Shown here: piece after piece, positions 15,998 through 25,966 of the stretch | Layout of the letters: each line of letters begins with the position of its first letter | How positions within the stretch are numbered: the first letter of the stretch is position 1 | Assembly (NCBI GenBank): GCA_965230635.1 | Contig: CBDDLJ010000023.1 | Coordinates: 1-64,000, forward strand | Source: CBDDLJ01 sp965230635 | GTDB taxonomy: Bacteria > Pseudomonadota > Gammaproteobacteria > UBA1113 | DNA length: 64,000 bases | Reading direction: 5' to 3' | The notes under the pieces: generated by a model | Databases searched by the model: none | What the model was told of the DNA's origin: nothing | Seen by the model: the letters and a program-made list of their open reading frames with translations, nothing else | Translations under genes and position numbers: made by a program

Positions 15998-18157
15998 CTA
16001 AACAGCTTCCAGTTTCGCATAAGATAACACAAGCCATTTACTACCGGCTTCGGGAAAATTAACCTGAATACGGGCATGCGCACCTTGCCCTTCATAATTT
16101 AGCACCGTACCTTCGCCAAACTTTGCGTGTCGAACGACTTGGCCCAGTTGAAACTGGCTATCATTTGAGCTTGAGTCTGTGATGGATGATGAAGCAAATG
16201 AGACCGGCATTGATACACTATTCTTGATGCGGACTTCTTGTATCAGCCCTGCAGGAATTTCGCGAACAAAGCGCGAAACGGGGTTGAATTTTTCCTGGCC
16301 ATAAAGTCGTCTGGATTCTGCATAGGTCATCACCAGCTTTTCCATGGCGCGTGTCACACCTACATAGCAAAGGCGTCGCTCTTCTTCTAATCTGCCAGGT
16401 TCCTCCATCGACATCTGATGCGGAAATAAGCCTTCTTCCATCCCCGCGAGAATGACAAATGGAAATTCCAGGCCCTTCGCTGAATGCAGGGTCATCAGTT
16501 GCACGCAGTCTTGGTGTTCATCTGCTTGCTGTTCCCCTGCATCCAGAGCGGCTTGTGCGATAAATGAGGCCAAAGGGCTCAGTTCGTCATCTTCAGCTTC
16601 AAACTCCTTTGTCGCTGATAGGAGTTCATTTAAGTTTTCGATACGGGCTTGGCCCTTTTCACCTTTTTCTTTGCCGTGGAACTCCTTTAACTGAGACTGG
16701 CCAATCACGCGCTCCGTTAATTGGAATAGGCTCAGGTCATCTTGCTCAGCGCTCAATTCATCAATCATATCCACGAATTGATTCAAAGAGGCATTGGCTT
16801 TACCTCTAACTAAACCCAGCTGCAGGCGTTCTACACAAGCTTGCCACAAAGAGGTACCTTGATCCCTGGCATGTTCTCTTATATCACTTAGCGTTTTATT
16901 TCCTACGCCTCGTGTTGGAACGTTAACGACACGCTCAAAAGCCGCATCATCATGTCGATAATAAATTAAGCGCAGGTAAGCGACAGCGTTGCGAATTTCC
17001 TGGCGGTCGTAGAATCTAAGGCCGCCATAAATTCGATAGGGAACGGCTTGTCGTATCAAGAATTCTTCGATAACGCGAGATTGAGCATTTGAACGATATA
17101 GAATGGCACAATGTGAGCGCAGCTGCCCTTGATTTACCCAGGCATTAATTCTGTCTGCAATATAGTTTGCTTCGTCCTGTTCATTGAACGCTGCGTACAG
17201 ATCTATCGCTTCACCTTCATTGCCTTCGGTCCACAGCTCTTTTCCTAAGCGGCCACTGTTGTTGGCTATTAGAGCATTTGCGGCATTAAGTATGGTACTG
17301 GTTGAACGATAGTTTTGCTCTAGTTTGACGACCAAGGGGTTGGCAAAGTCATTTTGGAACTGTTGAATGTTCTCAATTTTTGCGCCGCGCCAGCCATAGA
17401 TAGATTGGTCATCATCACCAACGACCATGATTGGAATGCGTTCACCCGCGAGCACTCTTAACCAAGCATATTGAATGGTATTCGTATCTTGAAACTCATC
17501 CACCAAAATGTAGCGGAAGCGATCTTGATAGTGCGCCAATAAAGCAGGGTTGTTCAGCCATATTTCATGAGAGCGAAGCAGTAGCTCACCAAAGTCGACC
17601 ATGCCAGATTGCTGGCATTGTTCCTCATAGCGCTGATAAAGAGTTGCCATGACTTGATCAAATTGTGAGTGAGAGGGGGGCAAGTAGGCTGCACGAATGC
17701 CCTCGTCTTTTTTTCCATTGATGAACGATTGCACTTGCTTGGGTGGCCATCGACTTTCGTCGACATTCATTTCTCGCATAATTCGTTTGATTATTCTTAA
17801 CTGATCATCTGAGTCGAGAATTTGGAAATTATCAGGAAGCCTTGCTTCTTTAGCGTGTGCACGTAAAAAACGATGAGCGATGCCATGGAAAGTGCCGAAC
17901 CAAAGGTTTCGTGCGGGTAAATCTAGTAGCTGCTCTATACGTCCGCGCATTTCCTTGGCGGCTTTATTGGTGAATGTCACAGCCATAATTGAGGATGGAC
18001 TTAAGCGTTCTATTTCCATTAGCCAGGCAATGCGATGAACGAGTACTCGGGTTTTACCGCTTCCCGCACCCGCGAGCACTAACAAATTTTGCATTGGGGC
18101 CGCAACAGCACTGCGTTGCGCATCATTCAGACCATCGAGAATATGGGAAACGTCCAT
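15998..18157 (-). CDS. uvrD: DNA helicase II UvrD
   Basis: A 719-residue SF1 helicase acting in nucleotide excision and mismatch repair. All motifs are present: Q-motif LNDAQRSAVAAP, Walker A AGAGSGKTRVLVHR, motif II LVDEFQDTNTIQY, motif III VVGDDDQSIYGWRGA, motif IV NYRSTSTILNAANALI, motif VI YVGVTRAMEKL. A C-terminal Tudor-like tail follows (GQVVRHAKFGEGTVL). ATG 18157 gives MDVSHILDGLNDAQRSAV, matching the E. coli N-terminus; an upstream in-frame TTG (18175) is less likely. No clear SOS box was seen upstream, unlike E. coli uvrD. Confidence 0.97.
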   Translation of the reverse strand: MDVSHILDGLNDAQRSAVAAPMQNLLVLAGAGSGKTRVLVHRIAWLMEIERLSPSSIMAVTFTNKAAKEMRGRIEQLLDLPARNLWFGTFHGIAHRFLRAHAKEARLPDNFQILDSDDQLRIIKRIMREMNVDESRWPPKQVQSFINGKKDEGIRAAYLPPSHSQFDQVMATLYQRYEEQCQQSGMVDFGELLLRSHEIWLNNPALLAHYQDRFRYILVDEFQDTNTIQYAWLRVLAGERIPIMVVGDDDQSIYGWRGAKIENIQQFQNDFANPLVVKLEQNYRSTSTILNAANALIANNSGRLGKELWTEGNEGEAIDLYAAFNEQDEANYIADRINAWVNQGQLRSHCAILYRSNAQSRVIEEFLIRQAVPYRIYGGLRFYDRQEIRNAVAYLRLIYYRHDDAAFERVVNVPTRGVGNKTLSDIREHARDQGTSLWQACVERLQLGLVRGKANASLNQFVDMIDELSAEQDDLSLFQLTERVIGQSQLKEFHGKEKGEKGQARIENLNELLSATKEFEAEDDELSPLASFIAQAALDAGEQQADEHQDCVQLMTLHSAKGLEFPFVILAGMEEGLFPHQMSMEEPGRLEEERRLCYVGVTRAMEKLVMTYAESRRLYGQEKFNPVSRFVREIPAGLIQEVRIKNSVSMPVSFASSSITDSSSNDSQFQLGQVVRHAKFGEGTVLNYEGQGAHARIQVNFPEAGSKWLVLSYAKLEAV

Positions 18158-18340
18158 CGGAAATGTATTAACCAAGAGAAAAAGTTGAGAGAAATATGCT
18201 AGCGCTCATCTTACAGTAGCTAAAAAAGAGTTCAAGCGATGCTGTTTATCGGAACAGGCTTAAGGTGGCGTATTCAATATTGTCATCAATTGCTGTTAAG
18301 CTTTTCTCTAATTTGAGATGTTTCGGGTTATACTAGCGTT

Positions 18341-20677
18341 ATGATTAAGTTTGGCCAGTTAAAAATGCTTTTTAACAAGCACCGTACGAGCACCGATGAA
18401 GCGCCGGAGGCTATGCGCAACGCGGAACAAAGCCGAAAACTCTACCAAGCCCTGATTGATGAGCGCAAGTTACGACAATCGTTAGAAATTCAGTTGGCTC
18501 AGAAAAACAAGGATCTCGAGTTAGCAATTCGTGATCGTACTAAAGAACTTGAAGACAGCAATACACAATTAAGTGAACAGATTGCACTTCGACAGCAGAT
18601 TAGCGATGCGCTAGTAAAAAGCCAAACGCGATTGACCCAAGCTATGGATGCTGCTCGTTTGGGCTTGATCGACTGGGACCTTGTTCAAGGTCAATTCTAT
18701 CAGTCTGATTTTCATGAGCTTTTCGGTGATAAAGAGCTTAGCTCAGATGAGCATATTCATAATCTAAAACTAATTATCCACCCTGCTGATTATGTTGATG
18801 TTCGTTCTGCGGTGAACGCCTGTTTAGAAGGTGGTGCAGCTGACTATCAGATTCAATACCGAGCGAAGAATGATGAACAATGGCTGTGGATAGAGGAAAG
18901 CGGAAAAGTTGTTGATAGAGACGCCAAAGGACGTGCCTTGCGAATATTAGGGACTCGCCGAAATATTCAGTCTGAACGCGCAAGAGATGAGCAAGTTCGT
19001 CTCGCCAAATCAGTTGTCGATCATACCTCAGAAGGTGTTTATGTACTGGACGCAAACTTTTGCTTTCTTTCAGTCAATCCTGCGTTTGAGAAAATAATTG
19101 GCCTGAAAGCTTCTGAGCTTGTCGGGACTGCCATCGATCAGTTGAGTGATACGTCGAAGCGCACAGAAGTGTACGCGCAGATATTTGAACAAGTCCAAGC
19201 CAAGGATCTTTGGCAGGGAGAGTTGTTAGAGAAGCGACATAGAGGTGATTACTTTCCTCAGTGGACTCAGATCAATGCGATCAGAGATCGAAAAGGGCAT
19301 GTTCAGTATTATGCTGCGATGCTTTCTGACTTATCAGTAAGGAAGGCGGCGGATAAGAAACTTAATTATCTGCTCAATTACGATGACTTAACTAAACTCG
19401 CAAATCGTACTCAATTCAAAGACCAATTATACCGTGCAGTTGTCAAATACAAGGATGACGGTTTACCCTTCGCTTTAGTCACACTGGATATAGACCGTTT
19501 TAAGCAGTTTAACGATAGCTTTGGCCACGAAGCGGCTGATGAGATCTTGAGAGAGATTGCGAGACGGCTCTCAGAGAATGTTCAAAAAGTCGATATTCTA
19601 GCGCGTGTTGGTGGTAACGAGTTTGCCTGTGTCGTGACTTGTAGCCCAACCTTCGATGTAATGAAGTTCGCTCAGCGCTTATATAAGACCGTTACACATC
19701 ATAATTACGAAATTGCGGGGGAAGAAGTTGCGATATCTTGCAGTATGGGGGTTGCTCATGTGCCGGAACATACTCAGGACCTGGAAACCCTGATGCAATA
19801 TGCTGCACTGGCTGTGCAAAAAGCAAAATTTCAGGGTGGCGATCAGATCCAATTATTCGACGAAAATCTAAAACTGTTTTCTCGAGAGCGCTTGGAACTG
19901 GAAAGTGCATTGCGAAAAGCGATTCAACGAAACGAGTTAGAAGTCTATTTCCAACCCAAACTTGATCTACGATCTAGACGCGTTAATTCTTGTGAAGCCT
20001 TGGTACGTTGGAATCATCCTCAGAAAGGTCTTGTGTCCCCCGCTGAGTTCGTCAATGTTGCTGAAGAAAGTGGGTTGATATCCGAATTGGGCGCGTATGT
20101 CCTTGAATTTGCGTGCCGAGAAGCAAAATCATGGCAGGACAAGGGCTTAGGTGAAATTTGTGTGGCGGTCAATTTATCGCCAAGACAAATACATGATCAA
20201 AACCTACATAGTGTGATAAAGGAGGCTTTGAAATCTAACGACTTCCCTCCATCATGCCTGGAACTTGAACTTACTGAAAGTGTCATCATAGAAGACTTTC
20301 GTACGGGTCTAAGGTGTTTGCACGAGTTGAAGGAGTTAGGTTTGAAGGTATCGATTGATGACTTTGGTACGGGTTATTCTTCACTCAGCTATCTTAAAGA
20401 GCTTCCCGCTGATATGTTGAAGATTGATCGCTCTTTCGTTGAAGGCTTGGAGAGTTCAAAAGCTCAACTGGCGATTGTGAAGGCAATTATCGTATTAGGG
20501 CAAAGTTTAAACTTACGTGTTGTTGCTGAAGGTGTCGAAAATGAAGCCCAACTAGCTTTGCTGTCACAACATGGTTGTGACTATATCCAAGGCTACCTTG
20601 TATCAAAGCCTCTCAATGCCAGCGACATGGAGGCTTTGCTGTTAAATCAAAAACTACCGGAAGGCCCGTCATCTTGA
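18341..20677 (+). CDS. PAS-GGDEF-EAL cyclic-di-GMP protein
   Basis: A 778-residue cytoplasmic protein. It has a coiled coil (about 25-85), two PAS domains (about 95-215 and 225-340), a GGDEF domain (about 345-505) and an EAL domain (about 520-770). The EAL motifs look active (EALVRWNHP, LELTESVI, IDDFGTGYSSLSYL). The GGDEF signature is GGNEF (VGGNEFACV), a substitution at a residue needed for cyclase activity. The protein therefore probably acts as a PAS-regulated phosphodiesterase with a regulatory GGDEF. It converges with pilU, overlapping it by 31 bp, and is near pilT/pilU, so a motility link is possible. Confidence 0.92.
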   Translation: MIKFGQLKMLFNKHRTSTDEAPEAMRNAEQSRKLYQALIDERKLRQSLEIQLAQKNKDLELAIRDRTKELEDSNTQLSEQIALRQQISDALVKSQTRLTQAMDAARLGLIDWDLVQGQFYQSDFHELFGDKELSSDEHIHNLKLIIHPADYVDVRSAVNACLEGGAADYQIQYRAKNDEQWLWIEESGKVVDRDAKGRALRILGTRRNIQSERARDEQVRLAKSVVDHTSEGVYVLDANFCFLSVNPAFEKIIGLKASELVGTAIDQLSDTSKRTEVYAQIFEQVQAKDLWQGELLEKRHRGDYFPQWTQINAIRDRKGHVQYYAAMLSDLSVRKAADKKLNYLLNYDDLTKLANRTQFKDQLYRAVVKYKDDGLPFALVTLDIDRFKQFNDSFGHEAADEILREIARRLSENVQKVDILARVGGNEFACVVTCSPTFDVMKFAQRLYKTVTHHNYEIAGEEVAISCSMGVAHVPEHTQDLETLMQYAALAVQKAKFQGGDQIQLFDENLKLFSRERLELESALRKAIQRNELEVYFQPKLDLRSRRVNSCEALVRWNHPQKGLVSPAEFVNVAEESGLISELGAYVLEFACREAKSWQDKGLGEICVAVNLSPRQIHDQNLHSVIKEALKSNDFPPSCLELELTESVIIEDFRTGLRCLHELKELGLKVSIDDFGTGYSSLSYLKELPADMLKIDRSFVEGLESSKAQLAIVKAIIVLGQSLNLRVVAEGVENEAQLALLSQHGCDYIQGYLVSKPLNASDMEALLLNQKLPEGPSS

Positions 20678-21786
20678 ATGCTTAAGCGGTCGGTTGTCGC
20701 AGACAGCTGGTTGGGTGACGATGCATTGGCGCCAAGCTTAATCATTAAGCGCAGATCGTTCGCTGAGTCCGCATGAGCCAGCGCATCTTCATAGGTTACA
20801 TCACCGGCTGCATATAGGTCGTAAAGCGCCTGATCGAAGGTCTGCATGCCAATATCCCGGGATTTAGTCATGATTTCCTTCAGTTTGTGTACTTCTTTCT
20901 TACGAATCAGGTCAGCACATAAAGGTGTATTAAGCAAAACCTCAATACAGGCTCTACGGCCTTTGCCGTCGGGTGTAGGTATCAGTTGCTGGGCGACAAT
21001 TGCCTTTAGATTGAGGGATAAGTCCATCCAAATCTGGTTTTGCTGTTCTGGCGGGAAAAAGTTAATGATTCGATCAAGTGCCTGGTTAGAGTTGTTAGCG
21101 TGCAAGGTTGCCAGGCATAAATGACCGGTCTCAGCGAAGGTCACCGCGTAGTCCATGGTTTCCTTACTCCTTATCTCACCAATCATGATCACGTCAGGTG
21201 CCTGACGCAAAGTGTTCTTTAGGGCGACTTCAAATGTTTCAGTATCAATACCGACTTCGCGCTGAGTCACAATACAATTTTGATGCTGATGAATATACTC
21301 GATAGGGTCCTCGATCGAAATGATATGCCCTTTACTATTTCGGTTTCGGTGGCCGATCATTGCAGCCAGCGAAGTAGATTTACCTGTTCCTGTTGCCCCC
21401 ACAAATATGATCAGCCCACGCTTGGTCATGGCAAGCTGGTTGATGGTGTTAGGTAAACCAAGATCTTCTATTCGAGGTATATTGGTTTCGATGCGCCTTA
21501 ATACCATGCCACATAAATTGCGTTGCATAAACGCACTGACACGGAAGCGTCCAATTCCGCGAGCACTGATAGCAAAGTTGCATTCATTTTTTTCGGTAAA
21601 TTCGTCACGTTGCTTTTCGGTCATTACATCATAAACAATTTCTCGACACTGTTCTGGCGTGAGGGCATGTTTGGTAACGGGAACGAGCTTGCCATGGATT
21701 TTGATACTGGGGGCGACACCGACTGTAATAAATAAATCTGAACCGCCTTTTTCAACCATTACTTTTAAGAGTTTTTCAAAGTCCAT
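20647..21786 (-). CDS. pilU: Type IV pilus retraction ATPase PilU
   Basis: A 379-residue PilT-family hexameric ATPase. It carries Walker A GATGTGKSTSLAAM, Asp box ISIEDPIEYIHQH, Walker B and flanks APDVIMIGEIRSKETMDY, and a His box ETGHLCLATLHANN. The C-terminal tail is longer than in PilT (SSPNQLSATTDRLSI), typical of PilU, which assists PilT in pilus retraction. Start ATG 21786 begins MDFEKLLKVMVEKGGSDLFI; the frame extends to 21819 but without support. It lies downstream of pilT on the same strand with 115 bp between, probably one operon. Confidence 0.95.
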   Translation of the reverse strand: MDFEKLLKVMVEKGGSDLFITVGVAPSIKIHGKLVPVTKHALTPEQCREIVYDVMTEKQRDEFTEKNECNFAISARGIGRFRVSAFMQRNLCGMVLRRIETNIPRIEDLGLPNTINQLAMTKRGLIIFVGATGTGKSTSLAAMIGHRNRNSKGHIISIEDPIEYIHQHQNCIVTQREVGIDTETFEVALKNTLRQAPDVIMIGEIRSKETMDYAVTFAETGHLCLATLHANNSNQALDRIINFFPPEQQNQIWMDLSLNLKAIVAQQLIPTPDGKGRRACIEVLLNTPLCADLIRKKEVHKLKEIMTKSRDIGMQTFDQALYDLYAAGDVTYEDALAHADSANDLRLMIKLGANASSPNQLSATTDRLSIQDDGPSGSF

Positions 21787-21901
21787 ATAGTGACCTTTCT
21801 GTGCTGCAGTGTTGTTCAATTAACTGATCAATAGACGACTTAGGTAAAGTCGTTAACAGTATAGGTTAGCTGACAAACCTATACTTGTTACTAGCGTGTT
21901 T

Positions 21902-22936
21902 TTAAAAATTCTCTGGAATCTTGGCTTTCTCACGGGCTGTATCGCGGGTGATATAACCTTTAGCAAGCAGATTTTGTAGACATTGATCCAGTGTTTGCAT
22001 GCCGATAGAGGCACCGGTCTGAATCGCACTGTACATCTGTGCGACTTTGTCTTCACGAATCAGGTTACGAATCGCAGGACTTCCAATCATGATTTCATGC
22101 GCAGCAACTCGACCACCATTGGTTTTCTTTAATAGTGTCTGAGAAATAACTGCTTGCAATGACTCAGAAAGCATTGAGCGAACCATTGATTTTTCTTCAG
22201 CCGGAAACACGTCAACGACACGGTCAATGGTTTTTGCTGCAGAGGTGGTATGCAAGGTGCCGAATACCAAGTGGCCTGTTTCTGCAGCAGTCAATGCCAA
22301 TCGGATGGTTTCCAGGTCACGAAGCTCACCGACTAGAATGATATCGGGGTCTTCACGAAGGGCCGAACGAAGTGCTTCGTTAAAGCCTAGTGTGTCACGG
22401 TGAACCTCACGTTGGTTCATCAGGCATTTTTTACTTTCGTGTACAAATTCTATCGGATCTTCAATCGTCAGGATATGGTCATAACGATTATCATTGATAT
22501 AGTCGATCATTGCTGCCAGGGTTGTCGATTTACCAGAACCTGTAGGGCCAGTCACTAGAACTAATCCTCGCGGAACTTCAGCGATATCTTTAAATACCTG
22601 GCTCATACCCAGGTCTTCCATGGTCAATACTTTCGACGGAATGGTACGAAATACTGCGCCAGCACCACGATTTTGGTTGAAGGCGTTTACACGGAAACGA
22701 GCGACACCAGGCACTTCGAACGAGAAGTCAGTTTCGAGAAACTCTTCAAAGTCCTTACGCTGTTTGTCATTCATGATGTCATAGATTAATGAATGGACTT
22801 CTTTGTGCTCCATGGCTGGCAGGTTGATACGGCGAACATCGCCGTCAACACGGATCATTGGTGGCAGTCCGGCAGACAAGTGTAAATCGGAAGCGCCTTG
22901 TTTGGCGGAGAATGCCAGCAGTTCGGTAATATCCAT
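21902..22936 (-). CDS. pilT: Type IV pilus retraction ATPase PilT
   Basis: A 344-residue ATPase that depolymerises type IV pili for twitching motility and DNA uptake. Start MDITELLAFSAKQGASDLHL is the family hallmark. Walker A GPTGSGKSTTLAAM, Asp box LTIEDPIEFVHESK, Walker B DPDIILVGELRDLETIRLAL and His box ETGHLVFGTLHTTSAAKTID are intact, as is the C-terminal helix AREKAKIPENF. It is divergent from yggS with 112 bp between starts, the arrangement common in Pseudomonas and relatives. Confidence 0.97.
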   Translation of the reverse strand: MDITELLAFSAKQGASDLHLSAGLPPMIRVDGDVRRINLPAMEHKEVHSLIYDIMNDKQRKDFEEFLETDFSFEVPGVARFRVNAFNQNRGAGAVFRTIPSKVLTMEDLGMSQVFKDIAEVPRGLVLVTGPTGSGKSTTLAAMIDYINDNRYDHILTIEDPIEFVHESKKCLMNQREVHRDTLGFNEALRSALREDPDIILVGELRDLETIRLALTAAETGHLVFGTLHTTSAAKTIDRVVDVFPAEEKSMVRSMLSESLQAVISQTLLKKTNGGRVAAHEIMIGSPAIRNLIREDKVAQMYSAIQTGASIGMQTLDQCLQNLLAKGYITRDTAREKAKIPENF

Positions 22937-23048
22937 GATCGTCCTCTAGTACCTATTAGTATTTGTCTGTATTGATAAAAGCTTGTTTCTGCATGTTGTT
23001 TTTGCTCAAATGTGACTCGATCCAAAACATGCCACGCAAACGAATATT

Positions 23049-23759
23049 ATGAACTTCAGCATAGCAGACCAGCTCCAGAACGTAAGAAAAAGGATACAAA
23101 AAGCCACAATTGCAGCGGAGCGTGAAGAAAATTCCGTTCACTTGTTAGCGGTGTCAAAAAAGAAACCTGCTGAACAAGTTGTAGCGCTTTTTCATCAAGG
23201 TCAGATTGATTTTGGTGAGAATTACTTGAATGAAGCTCTGGAGAAGCAGCTTGAGGTCAAGAAGTTGTTGGGTGATAGCACTGAAGAGAGTTTGGTTTGG
23301 CATTTCATTGGGCCGATTCAATCGAATAAAACAAGGCCGATCGCGGAACATTTTCCTTGGGTCCACAGCGTTGATCGGCTAAAGATTGCACAGCGATTAA
23401 ATGATCAACGTCCAGCGTCCCTTCCACCGCTTAACATTTGTATTCAAGTGAATATTGATGAGGAAGAGACTAAATCAGGAATATTGCTTAGCGAGTTGGC
23501 CGATATTGCTCAATCGATAGCGTCGTTGCCAAAGCTCCAGCTGCGTGGCTTGATGTGTATTCCTAAAGCTGAACAGAGTGAAGAGCAGTTATGCGCTGCC
23601 TTTATGAAGATGAAAGTGGCGCTTGAAGAACTGAAGGAGAACTATCCAAAGGTTGATACTTTGTCTATGGGAATGTCCGCTGATATTGAGCAAGCCATTG
23701 CATGTGGTTCAACCATGGTAAGAGTGGGCACGGCCTTATTTGGTGAGCGTGTTGCTTAG
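23049..23759 (+). CDS. yggS: PLP homeostasis protein YggS/PROSC family
   Basis: A 236-residue single-domain alanine-racemase-like barrel. It has the PLP Lys in HLLAVSKKKPAEQV, QGQIDFGENYLNEALEK, WHFIGPIQSNKTRPI, VHSVDRLKIAQRL and the phosphate-binding LSMGMSADIEQAIACGSTMVRVGTALFG. It binds and buffers PLP without catalysing a reaction. It is first of a yggS-proC-cinA run and divergent from pilT, the usual gammaproteobacterial context. Confidence 0.95.
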   Translation: MNFSIADQLQNVRKRIQKATIAAEREENSVHLLAVSKKKPAEQVVALFHQGQIDFGENYLNEALEKQLEVKKLLGDSTEESLVWHFIGPIQSNKTRPIAEHFPWVHSVDRLKIAQRLNDQRPASLPPLNICIQVNIDEEETKSGILLSELADIAQSIASLPKLQLRGLMCIPKAEQSEEQLCAAFMKMKVALEELKENYPKVDTLSMGMSADIEQAIACGSTMVRVGTALFGERVA

Positions 23760-23813
23760 TTTGTCTTAAAGATTCATAGAATTTGATTTAGTAAAAAGGT
23801 AAGAAGATTAAAG

Positions 23814-24641
23814 ATGAAATTGAATGAACAAAAAATCTGTTTTATAGGCGCGGGCAATATGGCTAGCGCAATCGTGGGCGGTTTGGTAAAGAAAGGGTTT
23901 CCTGCGAATAATATTGTTGCTACAGCCCCTGTTAAAGAACATCGTGATGCAATTCAGTCTGCGTGGAATATTGGGGTTGACGAAGACAATGCGCGTGCAG
24001 TGAACGATGCAGATATTGTCGTGTTAAGTGTTAAACCACAGGTTCTTCAAGTTGTCTGTGAATCGATTATGGATAGCTTGGACCACAAGCCTTTGATTAT
24101 CTCCATTGCTGCGGGCATTGGGCTTGATTTGCTGTCTAACTGGCTAGGCAATGATCAGGCAATTGTACGATGTATGCCGAACACCCCTGCCCAGGTTCTT
24201 AAAGGTGCGAGTGGTTTAATCGCAAATGAAAACGTCTGTGCTGATCAGAAAGGTCTCGCAGATGAACTATTCCAGGCAGTTGGATTGGTTGAGTGGGTCG
24301 ACGATGAAAGTTTGATACACACTGTGACGGCTTTATCTGGCTCGGGCCCTGCCTATATCTTCTTGATGATAGAAGCGATGGAAGCCGCTGGTATCAAACA
24401 AGGTTTAAAACCGGAGACAGCTCGCCAGCTCGCGGCACAAACAGTAGCAGGCGCAGCTGAAATGGTACTTAGTAGCGATATTGCACCGGCTCAACTGAAG
24501 CGTAACGTTATGTCTCCTGGTGGTACGACGGAACGAGCGATCCATACTTTTGAAGAGAAAGGTCTGGTAGATATTGTTGATCAGGCCATGCAGGCGGCGG
24601 CGGACCGTTCGGTTAGTCTGGCTGAAGAGTTGAAGGCTTAA
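23814..24641 (+). CDS. proC: Pyrroline-5-carboxylate reductase
   Basis: A 275-residue enzyme that reduces pyrroline-5-carboxylate to proline with NAD(P)H. It has the Rossmann motif CFIGAGNMASAIVGGL, VRCMPNTPAQVLKGASGL, the P5C-binding TALSGSGPAYIFLMIEAM and VMSPGGTTERAIHTFEE. Length is standard. It follows yggS by 54 bp and precedes cinA by 3 bp, so cinA is likely translated from the same message. Confidence 0.97.
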   Translation: MKLNEQKICFIGAGNMASAIVGGLVKKGFPANNIVATAPVKEHRDAIQSAWNIGVDEDNARAVNDADIVVLSVKPQVLQVVCESIMDSLDHKPLIISIAAGIGLDLLSNWLGNDQAIVRCMPNTPAQVLKGASGLIANENVCADQKGLADELFQAVGLVEWVDDESLIHTVTALSGSGPAYIFLMIEAMEAAGIKQGLKPETARQLAAQTVAGAAEMVLSSDIAPAQLKRNVMSPGGTTERAIHTFEEKGLVDIVDQAMQAAADRSVSLAEELKA

Positions 24642-24644
24642 GAT

Positions 24645-25916
24645 ATGAGAGTAGCGTTATTACTGACAGGCTCAGAGCTCATGACAGGTGACATTGTTGA
24701 TAGTAATTCCGCAATGATTGCAGAACAGTGTCTCGATCAAGGCTTTCAGGTTGCTTACAAGGTGACTGTACCTGATGAAATGGCGCTACTGATCTCTGAA
24801 ATTGAGCGTTTAAGTCAACTGTATGAAGTACTGATTGTCAATGGTGGTTTGGGACCCACTCAGGATGATATGACGGCAGAGGCTCTGGCTGAGGTGCTAG
24901 GCAAGCCCATTGCAGAACATGCCGAAGCTTTATCTCATTTAACAGCTTGGTGTGAACAAAGAAATTATCACTTAAGTGATGCCAATAGAAAGCAAGCCAT
25001 GTTGCCAGAAGGCATTGATTTACTGCCGAACTCAATAGGTTCAGCGGTTGGTTTTTGGACTGAGCATAATGGTTGCCGAATTTACTGTACGCCCGGTGTA
25101 CCTCATGAACTCAAATTAATGCTAAGAGAAGAAATTCTGCCTCGTTTGCAGACTTGCGATAACCGTCAAAAGCAAACTAAGCGTCTTCGATTCAGCACCT
25201 TTGGTTATGGTGAATCAAAATTGCAGCAAATGCTTGCAGAGACTTTTCCGGAGTGGCCTGATTATCTTGAACAGGGCTTTCGCGCATCTTTGCCTTTAAT
25301 TGAGTTAAAGCTGAAGGTCGAAGAAGCCAAGTATCATGCTTCGTTAATGGAATGGGGCAATAAAATTGAAGACCTACTGGGTGATCATATTGTTGCTTCA
25401 GATCAACGCTCAATCGCTCAGGTTGTTGTCGATCTGTTGAGTCAAAAAGGTAAAACCGTGACGTGTGCAGAATCATGTACCGGAGGGAAAGTAGCATCTC
25501 TGATTACTGAGATAAGTGGTGCTTCCAATGTCTTTGAAGCAGGAATTGTTTCCTATTCTAATGAGATTAAGCATCGCCTGCTGAGTGTTTCGAATGACTC
25601 GCTTGAAAAGTATGGTGCAGTCAGTGAAGCGGTGGTTCGAGAAATGTTGAGGGGAGCGCTGGATCTCAGTGGTGCAGATTTAGGTGTTTCGGTTTCAGGT
25701 ATCGCAGGGCCAAATGGCGGGACAGCAGAAAAGCCCGTGGGGACAGTATGGCTTGCCTGGGGTAGCAAAGAAGAGATCAAAGCACGTCAGTTCTACTTTC
25801 CCGGTAGCCGTGTTTTTTTTCAGGAAGTGGTTTCCGCTTTGGCATTGGACTTGATCCGTCGGGAACTCATTGGTTCGAAAGAAGAGCCCGTTTATTTTCG
25901 TTCGCGTAAGAAGTGA
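24645..25916 (+). CDS. cinA: CinA-like protein (molybdopterin-binding-like domain plus NMN amidase domain)
   Basis: A 423-residue two-domain protein. The N-terminal half is a MoaB/MogA-like domain (LLTGSELMTGDIVDSNS, IVNGGLGPTQDDMTAEAL). The C-terminal half (about 255-410) is a PncC-type nicotinamide-nucleotide amidase (TVTCAESCTGGKVASLIT, EAGIVSYSNEIKHRLL, GAVSEAVVREML, SVSGIAGPNGG). It recycles NMN in the pyridine nucleotide cycle. The full-length CinA form is less common in gammaproteobacteria than stand-alone PncC. Start is 3 bp after the proC stop. Confidence 0.92.
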   Translation: MRVALLLTGSELMTGDIVDSNSAMIAEQCLDQGFQVAYKVTVPDEMALLISEIERLSQLYEVLIVNGGLGPTQDDMTAEALAEVLGKPIAEHAEALSHLTAWCEQRNYHLSDANRKQAMLPEGIDLLPNSIGSAVGFWTEHNGCRIYCTPGVPHELKLMLREEILPRLQTCDNRQKQTKRLRFSTFGYGESKLQQMLAETFPEWPDYLEQGFRASLPLIELKLKVEEAKYHASLMEWGNKIEDLLGDHIVASDQRSIAQVVVDLLSQKGKTVTCAESCTGGKVASLITEISGASNVFEAGIVSYSNEIKHRLLSVSNDSLEKYGAVSEAVVREMLRGALDLSGADLGVSVSGIAGPNGGTAEKPVGTVWLAWGSKEEIKARQFYFPGSRVFFQEVVSALALDLIRRELIGSKEEPVYFRSRKK

Positions 25917-25966
25917 GCGCTTTGAATTCTCAGACGCCCAATATCAGACGCCTGAACATCTGAGCC

